DNA of 64,000 nt, taken from assembly GCF_009759665.1 (NCBI RefSeq), contig NZ_WQNE01000004.1, forward strand, positions 124,001-188,000, in the 5' to 3' direction. The first letter of the stretch is position 1. Every line of letters begins with the position of its first letter. Position numbers and translations under genes: made by a program. Under the pieces are notes generated by a model. The model made no database searches and had not been told where the DNA came from. It saw nothing but the letters and a program-made list of their open reading frames with translations. This DNA is from Bradyrhizobium cajani. Lineage in GTDB: Bacteria > Pseudomonadota > Alphaproteobacteria > Rhizobiales > Xanthobacteraceae. Positions 26,730 to 35,043 of the stretch are shown piece by piece.

Positions 26730-27603
26730 GGGCAGTCCCCGGTCTGGTGATGGCCTTGCGCCCGATCGCGCGGCGACCGACTTCGCCGATCATGCCGGCG
26801 AGGCTGAAGCTGAGAAGCTCGAGCTTGTTCAGATGCACCCGCTCGCGCAGGGGATCGCGCACCTTGAGCAGGCGCACGATGCGGTCGGCATAGGCCTGGA
26901 TCACCGCGACGTCGACGCCGAGGCGAAAATCCCGGATCTCCGCGCTCAGCGACCTGCCCTCGTCGAGCAGCGCTTCGTTGCGGACGGCGAGCCCCTGGAG
27001 GCAGGCCAGCAGCGCCGGCGGCGACTGGGCAAGGCCAAGCTGCTCGACCGAGGCGCCGCTCGCGGCCAGCGCATCGCGCGGCAGATAGACGCGATTGAGC
27101 TCGCGGAAATCCTTGCCGCAATCCTGGAGGTGGTTGTTGATCTGAAGCGCCGCGCAGAGCGCATCCGATGCAGCCCAGGTCGAGGTGCTCTCGCCGTGGA
27201 CATCGAGCATGAAGCGGCCGACCGGCATCGCCGAATAGCGGCAATAGTGGATGACCTCGTCCCAAGTTTCGTAACGCAGCTTGGTCACGTCCATGCGGAA
27301 CGCGATGAGCACGTCGAGGGCGTGGCGTGGCGCCATGCCGCGCTCGGCGAGCGCGCGGCGCAGGGTGACGGCTTCGGCCTGGGTGTCGCCCTTGCCGAGC
27401 AGTTCCGCCTCGAGCAGGTCGAGATAAGCGAGCTTCTGGTCGGGCGGCAGCGTTGCGTGGTCGGCGATGTCGTCGGCGGTGCGGACGAAATTATAGTACG
27501 CCAGGATCAGGGCGCGATGACGCGGATGAATGATCCAGGACGCGACGGGAAAATTCTCGTCGCGGTCACCCTTGCCGGATCGCAATTCGCTCGCAGAGGT
27601 CAT
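26719..27603 (-). CDS. hpnC: HpnC, hydroxysqualene synthase
   Basis: 294 residues from the ATG at 27603; upstream in-frame codons are arginine/proline-rich and not family-like. A squalene/phytoene synthase relative with a first aspartate motif RTADDIADHA (D44, D45). The second motif is degenerate (LQDCGKDFRELNRVYLP), as in HpnC. It converts presqualene diphosphate to hydroxysqualene. It heads the leftward squalene operon. The two paralogues hpnC and hpnD sit side by side as in other alphaproteobacteria. Confidence 0.93.
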   Translation of the reverse strand: MTSASELRSGKGDRDENFPVASWIIHPRHRALILAYYNFVRTADDIADHATLPPDQKLAYLDLLEAELLGKGDTQAEAVTLRRALAERGMAPRHALDVLIAFRMDVTKLRYETWDEVIHYCRYSAMPVGRFMLDVHGESTSTWAASDALCAALQINNHLQDCGKDFRELNRVYLPRDALAASGASVEQLGLAQSPPALLACLQGLAVRNEALLDEGRSLSAEIRDFRLGVDVAVIQAYADRIVRLLKVRDPLRERVHLNKLELLSFSLAGMIGEVGRRAIGRKAITRPGTAHDA

Positions 27604-27751
27604 CGAGGGCTGGTTTACAATCGTTTGGACAGGAGGGGCTTTTTCGCTCGCGGGCTCATGCCGGCGATGCCGCCGCGGCCCCCATATAGGGGAATACGGC
27701 CGCAAAACCAATCCTGTCTCTCGATGGCTGCCCTGTGCGGATCCGGCCCGA

Positions 27752-27775
27752 AAAGGCGGCCCGGGAGCCGCCTTT
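27752..27775 (-). terminator. Terminator after the small cysteine-rich gene
   Basis: Stem AAAGGCGGC with its complement around a 6-nt loop, followed on the minus strand by TTTT. It separates this gene from hpnC. Confidence 0.75.
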
Positions 27776-27793
27776 GAGGGCCAGTGGCCGAGC

Positions 27794-28027
27794 TTACTGG
27801 TTGTGGTTCTTCAGGACCTGGTCACAGGCCTGCGAGATCTTGGCCCGGTTCTCCTTGAGGCAGGCCAGGATGGTGAAATCGCCCTGGTCGATGACCGGAC
27901 GGCAGAACTTCTGCACATCGCGGGTGCAGGCCTTCTGCTCGGCGTCCGTGCCGCGGCCTTGCTGGGCGAACGCCGCGGTGGACAGGGATGCCGACAGCAG
28001 GGTGAGAGCGACGAGAAGCTTACGCAT
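27794..28027 (-). CDS. Small exported cysteine-rich-repeat protein
   Basis: 77 residues; GAAGGAAT lies just before the ATG. A clear signal peptide (MRKLLVALTLLSASLSTAAFAQ) is followed by about 55 residues with four cysteines in the pattern CTRDVQKFC ... CLKEN ... C. The pattern resembles the cysteine-rich repeat found in Golgi CFR-1 and in small bacterial periplasmic proteins. The function is unknown. It lies upstream of hpnC on the same strand but has its own terminator, so it is not part of the hopanoid operon. Confidence 0.8.
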   Translation of the reverse strand: MRKLLVALTLLSASLSTAAFAQQGRGTDAEQKACTRDVQKFCRPVIDQGDFTILACLKENRAKISQACDQVLKNHNQ

Positions 28028-28472
28028 TGTATTCCTTCATTCTGACGGCAGAATCGCACCAATCCCGGACGGCACAGGGCGAACGGCCGGAACGGATTGT
28101 TCTGATGGCAAGTCGCCGCGGAGCGAGCGGCCTCGGAGAAGGCACAAGCACTGGCAAATGCGGCCAAATTGGCGCCACGCCCACCAAATCAGGTCTTCCC
28201 TGCACCTTCATTGGCAGATGTAAGAGATTGATACTACGTCATAATTCAGACGCACCGCATTTTACTGCACGGCTGTTGCAGAGCTGCATCTCTCCGCCCG
28301 CCGTTTCAGCCAGAAACACACCGAAACACAGGAGATCGCGGGGTCCGGGTATGGCGCGGTGGCTCGTGAACCGCCATCTCTGGCGTTGAACCTGACACAG
28401 GCTCGGAACACTAAACTGTCGATGTGGCGAGACGTCCTCGAGCGGACGTCATTCCAAAACGGGATATTTGTG
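28028..28472. other. Intergenic region between two divergent exported-protein genes (445 bp)
   Basis: No convincing ORF or RNA. The only structure I see is a small inverted repeat TGCAG-AG-CTGCA at 28277-28288. A GGAAC at 28405 is not followed by CGTT at the right distance, so it is not a general-stress (EcfG) promoter. Confidence 0.5.
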
Positions 28473-28970
28473 ATGACATTCTTTGGACGATCTGGACTGG
28501 CAATCAAGGCGGCCGGCATTGGGGCTGCGCTGCTCTTCTCGGTTTCGGCAAGCCACGCTCAGTCGTCCGGACCATTTGCCGGTTTCGACGGCGCATGGAC
28601 AGGCACCGGCACGGTGTCGCTGTCCGACGGATCCACCGAGCGCATTCGCTGCAAGGCGGACTACAAGGTCGCCGGCAGCGGCCTCGCCCTCAAGCAGGCG
28701 CTGCACTGCGCCTCCGACAGCTACAAGTTCGACCTCACCAGCGACGTGACCAGCCAGGGCGACCGCATCTCCGGCAATTGGAGCGAGGCCAGCCGCAACA
28801 TCTTCGGCAATCTCCAGGGCACCGCCGGCGGCGGCCAGATCGAGGTGTTCGTCGAGGCCAACGGGTTTGCCGCCAACCTGTCGCTGCGCACCAACGGCAC
28901 CAAGCAGACGGTGCAGATCTCTTCCAAGGGCGAGATCCGCGGCGTCAACATCACGATGACGAAGAGCTGA
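28473..28970 (+). CDS. Exported protein of unknown function
   Basis: 165 residues from the ATG at 28473. A signal peptide (LAIKAAGIGAALLFSVSASHAQ) precedes a mature domain of about 130 residues beginning with FDGAWTGTGTVSLSDGSTERIRC. The domain is rich in short beta strands (GNWSEASRN, GQIEVFVEANGFAANLSLR) and has two cysteines that may pair. This looks like a small beta-barrel or lipocalin-like periplasmic protein, but I do not recognise the family. The gene is followed by a terminator. Confidence 0.75.
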   Translation: MTFFGRSGLAIKAAGIGAALLFSVSASHAQSSGPFAGFDGAWTGTGTVSLSDGSTERIRCKADYKVAGSGLALKQALHCASDSYKFDLTSDVTSQGDRISGNWSEASRNIFGNLQGTAGGGQIEVFVEANGFAANLSLRTNGTKQTVQISSKGEIRGVNITMTKS

Positions 28971-28997
28971 CGCCCTTCCCGATCAGACAGGATCATG

Positions 28998-29028
28998 GCC
29001 CCCGGTTCTTGCGCGCCGGGGGCTTTTT
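28998..29028 (+). terminator. Terminator after the exported protein gene
   Basis: GCCCCCGG and CCGGGGGC form the stem around a 10-nt loop, followed by TTTTT. Confidence 0.85.
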
Positions 29029-29059
29029 GCTGACGTGAATCGCAGATAAGCCTGATGTG

Positions 29060-29905
29060 ATGGACCCAATTCGCAGATACCTGCTCAAGGCCATCGGGCT
29101 CTTCGCAGCCGGTCGTGCCTTCGCCGGTGATCAGCCGTCAGTTCAGCGGGGGACGGAAATGCCTCCTTCATCCGTGAAGCCGCGTCACGTGCTCTGCTTC
29201 CTCGGCAAGGATGAAAGCCTGCTGCACCCGCCGAAGGCGGTGGCCAAGACAATCGCGGATTTCGGCTTCGAGATCGACCGCACCTATTCGCAAGCCAGAC
29301 CAGATCCGCATATGGAGCGATCGTTCGGCGTGTGCTGGGATCGCGTCTTCCCGAAAGCATGGTCCCCGGCAGACGAAGCGGCCGTGGTCAAGCACAAATC
29401 GGTCCTCTACGTGCTGGGCCCACCGATGGACCAGCAGAAGACGGTCGCCTATTCGGCGGCGGCCTTGCGCATCGTCGAGGAGATGATCGAGGCCGGCGCC
29501 ATCGCCGTGAAGGGCGAGAGCGCAGGCGTTGCCCATGGCCTCGAACGGTGGCGGCAACTAGCCGATCAGGCGCGCAAGGGCGCGAGCACCGGTCAGGGCC
29601 TTGCCGTGACTCCCGCTGTCGCCAAAGCATGTCGTCTTGCCTTCGCCAAGCGCCCGCTCGGCGGCGAACGCTACTACGAGACCGTCGGCTATCACCTCGT
29701 AGGCCTGCCGGAGATCCATGTCGCGAAATCGCGCGGCAACGAATGGGCCGCGGTGATGCTGATGGAAGAGATTGCCAACGCCATGACGGAGCGCGGCATC
29801 GAAGCCACGCTGCGCGACCGCAAGCTCACGCTGTCGCGGGAGCAGGACTACGCCGAGAACGACTTCAAGTTCAATCCGTATGGAATCATCCGCGTCGAGG
29901 CATGA
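29060..29905 (+). CDS. Unrecognised protein with probable Tat signal
   Basis: 281 residues from the ATG at 29060 (a GTG lies one codon earlier; no clear ribosome binding site for either). The N-terminus PIRRYLLKAIGLFAAGRAFAG fits a short twin-arginine signal. The remaining 250 residues begin with PRHVLCFLGKDES and include FGFEIDRTYSQARPD, WDRVFPKAWSPADE, SVLYVLGPPM and GAIAVKGESAGVAHG. The segments suggest a conserved globular domain, but I cannot name it. It ends 31 bp before the end of the convergent RND exporter gene. Confidence 0.7.
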   Translation: MDPIRRYLLKAIGLFAAGRAFAGDQPSVQRGTEMPPSSVKPRHVLCFLGKDESLLHPPKAVAKTIADFGFEIDRTYSQARPDPHMERSFGVCWDRVFPKAWSPADEAAVVKHKSVLYVLGPPMDQQKTVAYSAAALRIVEEMIEAGAIAVKGESAGVAHGLERWRQLADQARKGASTGQGLAVTPAVAKACRLAFAKRPLGGERYYETVGYHLVGLPEIHVAKSRGNEWAAVMLMEEIANAMTERGIEATLRDRKLTLSREQDYAENDFKFNPYGIIRVEA

Positions 29906-29935
29906 GCGCGAGGCGGCGCGTGCCGCCCCGCCCGC

Positions 29936-32302
29936 TTAGATCGCTGGCTTGTCGGGACCCTGCAACTTGGCGTGCAGGTTGATCAGCCACATCGCCGTCG
30001 GCCGCAGGATGAAGAGGTCGGCGACGAGAGCCATGACCATCGAGAAGGCACTGAGCCAGCCGAACAGCCGCAGCGACGGCAGGTCGGAGAACACGGTGAC
30101 GACGAGGCCGCAGGCCAGCACCACCGTGGTCAGGATCAGCGCCGGGCCGACCAGCACGGTCGCGCGCTCCACCGCCAGCGCCGAACCGACGCCCGGCCTG
30201 CTCTCGAGCCTGAGGCGGTTGAGGAAGTGGATGGTCGCGCTCAAGCCCAGGCCGAACGAGACGGTGAGCGCCACGACGCTGGCGAATTGCAGCCCCTCGC
30301 CCATCGCCCACAGCACCGTTCCCGACATCACCACCGGGAAGATGCCCGGCAGGATGCAGGCCAGCATCACGACCCAGGAGCGGAAGGCGAGGCCGATGAA
30401 GATCGCGACCAGCGCGAATTCGATCGTGAGGCCGTGGTTCAGCTTCTCGATCATGCTGGCCGAATTGCGCGCGGCGATGGCGGCAAGGCCGGTCACCGCA
30501 ATCTCGTAGCCGGGATGCTTCTTGCGGACGGCGTCGAGCTCGGTATCGAGCTTGTCGACGATCGGCAGCAGCTGGCTGGAATCCTTGTCCGGCACGCGGC
30601 CTGCAACCACGACCGCATCCTGCTCGGCGTCGATGAAGCGCCGGACCAAATGCTCGGGGATGACGCCCACATATTCCTTCAGCGTCGCGACGTCGGCGCT
30701 GCCGGCCTTTTCCGCGAGCCAGCGGCGCAGGGTCTCCAGCGACCAGACATTGCCGACGCCGGCCGCCTTCTCCACGGTCGCGTGCACCTCGGCGATCGTT
30801 TGCAGGGTCTGGGGCGAATAGAGCGTTTCACCCTTTGGGAACTGGATCAGCACGTTGACCGGATTGGCGCCGGTCAGCTTGGCGTCGAGCCGGTCGCTGG
30901 CGGCGACGGCCTGGCGCTTGTCCGGCACCTGATCGGCGAGCCGGTAGCGCGGCTCCAGATTGGCGTAGATCACGCCGAGGCCGCCGACGAACAGCACCGC
31001 GATCAGGCTGAACAGGCCCGGCCGGCCCACCATGCGCACCGCGATCCAGTAGCAGAAATTGCGCAGCGCCTGGACGCCGGCATCGGCGCTCTGGAATTTC
31101 ACGGCAAAGATCTTCTCGTTGCGCACGAACAGCACGCCGAACACCGGCACCAGCGACAGCACCGCGACCAGCGCGATGATGGTGGCGGCGAGCCCTGCCT
31201 CGCCGAACTTGCGGATCAGGTCGGAGTCGGAGAACTGCAACGCAATGAAGGAAATGCCGGCGGTGCCATGCGTCAGCACGCAGGCGGGGCCGACCACCAG
31301 CACGGCGTTCTTGAACGCAGTGAACTTGTCCTGCCCCGCGATCAGCCGGTCGCGGGCAGCGAAAGTGAGCTGCATTGAGTCCGAGAAGCTGATGACCATG
31401 ATGAGCGGCGTCATCACGTTCAGGAACATGTTGAGATTGAAATTGGCCCAGCCCAGCGCGCCGAGCGCCAGCAGGATCGCGATCATCGGCGGGAACGCCG
31501 CCGCGATCATGAACGATATCTTGCGGAAGAAGATGATGGCGATGATGCAGCCGGCGAGGATGCCGAGGATATTGTAGGTGAGGCCGTCGCGCTCGACGGC
31601 GTTGCGGATCTCGAGCTGCATCACCGGCACGCCGGAGAGCTGCACGTTGAGGCCGGTGTCGCCGAGGTCCTCCTTCATCAGCGCGCGGATGTCGCCGACG
31701 GTCTTGGTGAGCTTGTTCGAGCCGACCACCTGCGGATCGAGCGACAGCACGATCAGGGCCAGCGTGCCGTCCTCCGACAACAGCTTGCCGCGGATGATCT
31801 CGTTGTTCTTCACGGTCTCGATGAACTTGTCATAGGCTTCGCCCTCGGGCAGCTCGGGCGGGAACAGCGCCGCCGGCAGCTTGCCCGGCGCCGGCGCCTG
31901 CCGCGCCGAGAACAGCGAGACCAGCCCGCGCGTGCCTTCGACCAGTTGCAGGTCGGTGACGAAGTCGCGCAGCTTCTCGAGATTGTTCCGCGCCAGCAGG
32001 TTCTTGCCCTCGACCACGACGAGGACGTCGAATTCTTCCGCCGGGAACTTCTTGGTCACCTCTTCGTACTGGCGGAATTCGCGGGTGTCGGAGCGGAACA
32101 GCTGGGACAGCGAATCGTCGATCTTGATCCTCTGGATGCCGAACACGGCACCGACGATCAGCGCGAGCAGGACGATGCAGGAGACGATCGGCGCCCGGAC
32201 GGCGATCAGTCCGAGCCGCTCCAGCCCGAAGGCGATGGAGGACGTAGGTCCCTGCTCGACCTTGTCGACATGAACCTCATTCTCGCTGTGCTTTTCGAGC
32301 AT
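29936..32302 (-). CDS. MMPL/RND-family exporter (hpnN-like topology)
   Basis: 788 residues. Topology matches the MMPL/SSD exporters: N-terminal helix near residues 33-52, periplasmic loop to about 245, a block of five or six helices, a second loop from about 450 to 620, then a final helix block. It shares the layout of HpnN, but the sequences differ clearly. The call cannot say what it moves; lipids or hopanoids are plausible given the surrounding genes. It is on the same strand as eutC, 207 bp downstream. Confidence 0.85.
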   Translation of the reverse strand: MLEKHSENEVHVDKVEQGPTSSIAFGLERLGLIAVRAPIVSCIVLLALIVGAVFGIQRIKIDDSLSQLFRSDTREFRQYEEVTKKFPAEEFDVLVVVEGKNLLARNNLEKLRDFVTDLQLVEGTRGLVSLFSARQAPAPGKLPAALFPPELPEGEAYDKFIETVKNNEIIRGKLLSEDGTLALIVLSLDPQVVGSNKLTKTVGDIRALMKEDLGDTGLNVQLSGVPVMQLEIRNAVERDGLTYNILGILAGCIIAIIFFRKISFMIAAAFPPMIAILLALGALGWANFNLNMFLNVMTPLIMVISFSDSMQLTFAARDRLIAGQDKFTAFKNAVLVVGPACVLTHGTAGISFIALQFSDSDLIRKFGEAGLAATIIALVAVLSLVPVFGVLFVRNEKIFAVKFQSADAGVQALRNFCYWIAVRMVGRPGLFSLIAVLFVGGLGVIYANLEPRYRLADQVPDKRQAVAASDRLDAKLTGANPVNVLIQFPKGETLYSPQTLQTIAEVHATVEKAAGVGNVWSLETLRRWLAEKAGSADVATLKEYVGVIPEHLVRRFIDAEQDAVVVAGRVPDKDSSQLLPIVDKLDTELDAVRKKHPGYEIAVTGLAAIAARNSASMIEKLNHGLTIEFALVAIFIGLAFRSWVVMLACILPGIFPVVMSGTVLWAMGEGLQFASVVALTVSFGLGLSATIHFLNRLRLESRPGVGSALAVERATVLVGPALILTTVVLACGLVVTVFSDLPSLRLFGWLSAFSMVMALVADLFILRPTAMWLINLHAKLQGPDKPAI

Positions 32303-32509
32303 GCCTTATCCAGTTCCTAAATCGGCTCGGTCTGTGAGCTTATTGCGCCCCGCGAACGGCTTGAAAACGCCATACCAATGGGAGGCTTGCCCCTTGAAAA
32401 TGCGCGGAAAATCGCCGCGAGGGGTTTAGCAGGTCAAGCGCCCGACTCGCAAGCAGGCGAAGTGTGGCCAAATCGGTCAAGATGCGGCGATTTCGGCTCC
32501 CGATGCCGG

Positions 32510-33295
32510 TCATCCGGGCGATGCCGTGCCAATTCGACACGGCGCCCGGTCCGCGCTTTCGTCCTTCAGCGCCACGCCGGTCACCTGCCGGGCGAGCCCC
32601 TCGCGGACCAGCCAGGCAATCTTGGCGGCGGCCTCCTCGTAGCTCAACCCAGCGTGGTGGATATTCGACACGCAGTTGCGCTCGGCGTCGGTGCGGCCCG
32701 GCTGCGGCGCAAAGGTCAGATAGGCGCCGAGGCTGTCCGGCGCGGACAGGCCCGGCCGCTCTCCGATCAGCGTCACGACCATGCGCGCACCGAGAATCGC
32801 GCCGATCTCGTCACCGAGCGCGACCCGGGCGCCTGAAGCGACGACGACATGGCCGACCGCGACGGCGTCATCCGCCGCGAGCAGCGGCAGCAGGCGCGCC
32901 AGCAGTGCCACCGCATGGGCGTGGACCGCCGCCGCCGACAGGCCGTCGCCGATCACGACCGCAAGCTGGCACGGCACCGAGGCATTTCGCGCCAGCAGCT
33001 CGACCGAGCCGGCGTCGAGCTGTCGTCCGAGATCCGGCCGCCGCAGATAGTCCCTGCGATCGACCGCCCGGCTGCTCGCCGCGGTGACGACGAGGCCTAG
33101 CGCGCCGAGATCGGCGACCAGACGCGGCGCGTCGAAGGCGGCATGCACGGCATCGCGGGCGCGGGCATGGTCCAGCGTGAAATCGAGCAGCGCTCTGGTC
33201 GGCACGCTTGCGCCGCTGCGGCCCAGCGCAACGCGTGCGGGCGTGAACGCCCGCAGATCGAGGGTCGGTCGGCGCGGCGGAGCCGGATCAGACAT
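32510..33295 (-). CDS. eutC: Ethanolamine ammonia-lyase small subunit
   Basis: 261 residues. Typical EutC segments: [15 protein letters not shown] near the start, [34 protein letters not shown] and [18 protein letters not shown]. With EutB it forms the adenosylcobalamin-dependent lyase that splits ethanolamine to acetaldehyde and ammonia. It starts 6 bp after the hpnP stop, so hpnP and eutC are probably cotranscribed. Confidence 0.95.
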   Translation of the reverse strand: MSDPAPPRRPTLDLRAFTPARVALGRSGASVPTRALLDFTLDHARARDAVHAAFDAPRLVADLGALGLVVTAASSRAVDRRDYLRRPDLGRQLDAGSVELLARNASVPCQLAVVIGDGLSAAAVHAHAVALLARLLPLLAADDAVAVGHVVVASGARVALGDEIGAILGARMVVTLIGERPGLSAPDSLGAYLTFAPQPGRTDAERNCVSNIHHAGLSYEEAAAKIAWLVREGLARQVTGVALKDESADRAPCRIGTASPG

Positions 33296-33301
33296 GTCGC
33301 A

Positions 33302-34888
33302 TCATTCGGCGGGAACGGCGGCCTCGCGCAGCCGGATCGAGTAGTTCGAGGCGTTCTGCTTGCCGCTGGAGGCCGCGCGCGCAAAGGTGATGAGATGGTG
33401 CGCGATCAGGGTGCAGCCGATCAGGCCTTCGAGGTCGCCGCGCTTGATGCGTCCCAGCGCGAACGTCCAGAACACGCGCCTGTAGTCGCCGAGCACACCC
33501 ACCTTCCAGAAGATGTTGCGCAGCATGACGAGGGCGCGCCTGATGTTGGGCCAGGTCTTCATCTCGTCCGGCACCGGCACCTTCAGGCGGTGCACATAGA
33601 CGTGGTCGCATTGATACTGGAAGCGCGCATAGACCTTCTCGGGCTCGTAGGCGACGCCCATGGCGTGCTTCCAGGATGCGATGACCTCGTCATAGGGCAA
33701 CAGGAAATCGACGTTGGAGTCGCGCCCCTCGTCCTCCACCAGGCGCCCCTCGCGTTCCAACCGGTCCCACAGCGGCGTCTTCGGCAGCGCCTGGAGCAGA
33801 TTGATGGTGAGCAGCGGAATCTGGGAATCGTCGACGAAGGCCAGCAGCGCATCGGACGTGTTCGGCTTGTCGGTGTCGAGCCCCATGATGATGCCGGAGA
33901 CGACCTCCATGCCGTAGGAATTGATCGTGCGCACGCCCTCCAGGATCGGGACCATCATGTTGTGGTCCTTGTGCATCGCGTGCAGCGCGTCGGGATCGGG
34001 GGTCTCGATGCCGCAGAAGATGGTGATGAAATAAGCCTCGCGCATCTTCTCGAGAATCTCGGGGCGCTTGGCGATGTTGAGCGTCGCCTCGCAGGCGAGC
34101 CGCACCACGTAGCCGGTCTTCTTCTGCCATTCGATCAGATGCGGCAACAGGTCCATCGCCGCCTTGCGGTTGCCGATGAAATTGTCGTCGACGAAATAGA
34201 CCGTGTCGGTCATGCCGCATTCACGCAGGCGGTCGAGCTCGGCGATGATCTGCTGCGGCGTCTTGATGCGCGGGTTGCGCCCGTAGAGGCCGGGGATGTC
34301 GCAGAACTCGCACTGATAGGGACAGCCGCTGGAATACTGGATACTGCCGAGGAAATATTTCTTCACATCGGCGAGCTCATAGGCCGGGATCGGAAACTCC
34401 GTCATCGGCACCCGGTCCTTGGTGGTCAGCACCACCTGTGCCTCGGGACGCGAGGTGTCACGCGACAGGATCTCGATCAGCTGGTTGGTGGCGTCGCCGA
34501 GCTCGCCGACATGGAGATAGTCGAACGACGGATAATAGTCCGGGCAGGCGCTGACCGACGGACCGCCGAGCGCAACCGGCAGATCGAACTCATGCGCGCG
34601 GCGGCAGATGTCGTTCATCTGCTGGCGCTGGATGTGCATGCCGCTGACGAACACCGCCTCCGCCCATTCGAACTCCTCCTTCGTCGTCCGGCGCAGATTC
34701 TCGTCGACGAATTTGACCTGCCAGTCGCTCGGCAGATAGGCGGAGATCAGCAGCAGCCCCTGCGGCGGCATGAAGGCGCGGACGCCGTCGGTCAGAGGAT
34801 AGGAATGCTCGAACGTACCGAACGAGGAGGTGTAACGCGGAAACACGCAAAGAATCCGCCGGGCCGTACCGTTGCTTTCAGCTCGCAT
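33302..34888 (-). CDS. hpnP: HpnP, cobalamin-binding radical SAM hopanoid C-2 methylase
   Basis: 528 residues from the ATG at 34888, with GGGGGAG 6 nt upstream; a TTG one codon earlier is not needed. The first 150 residues form a B12-binding domain; the radical SAM motif is C189-x3-C193-x2-C196 (SSGCPYQCEFC), and a DUF4070-like C-terminal region follows. HpnP adds the methyl group at C-2 of hopanoids, giving the 2-methylhopanoids used as a rhizobial and geological marker. The call over other B12 radical SAM enzymes rests on size, domain order and the nearby hpn cluster. It is placed between eutB and eutC, with a 155-bp gap upstream that may hold its own promoter. Confidence 0.88.
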   Translation of the reverse strand: MRAESNGTARRILCVFPRYTSSFGTFEHSYPLTDGVRAFMPPQGLLLISAYLPSDWQVKFVDENLRRTTKEEFEWAEAVFVSGMHIQRQQMNDICRRAHEFDLPVALGGPSVSACPDYYPSFDYLHVGELGDATNQLIEILSRDTSRPEAQVVLTTKDRVPMTEFPIPAYELADVKKYFLGSIQYSSGCPYQCEFCDIPGLYGRNPRIKTPQQIIAELDRLRECGMTDTVYFVDDNFIGNRKAAMDLLPHLIEWQKKTGYVVRLACEATLNIAKRPEILEKMREAYFITIFCGIETPDPDALHAMHKDHNMMVPILEGVRTINSYGMEVVSGIIMGLDTDKPNTSDALLAFVDDSQIPLLTINLLQALPKTPLWDRLEREGRLVEDEGRDSNVDFLLPYDEVIASWKHAMGVAYEPEKVYARFQYQCDHVYVHRLKVPVPDEMKTWPNIRRALVMLRNIFWKVGVLGDYRRVFWTFALGRIKRGDLEGLIGCTLIAHHLITFARAASSGKQNASNYSIRLREAAVPAE

Positions 34889-35043
34889 CAAAGCTCCCCC
34901 GCCACGCTCGACCTATGGTGCGGAAATTGCCAGCCAGACACATACCGTAATGCTCCGGCCGGAATTTCTCAATATTGTGGCACGACCTTAATTCGCGAGA
35001 GGGGCCAATGGTTTCCCAGGCGGGAATTGGCGCTTCAGGCGCC

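Noticed and set aside
28225..28245. FixK-like site TTGATACTACGTCA
   Set aside because: The second half is GTCA, not TCAA.
28405..28432. EcfG-type promoter (GGAAC)
   Set aside because: No CGTT at 16-17 nt spacing.
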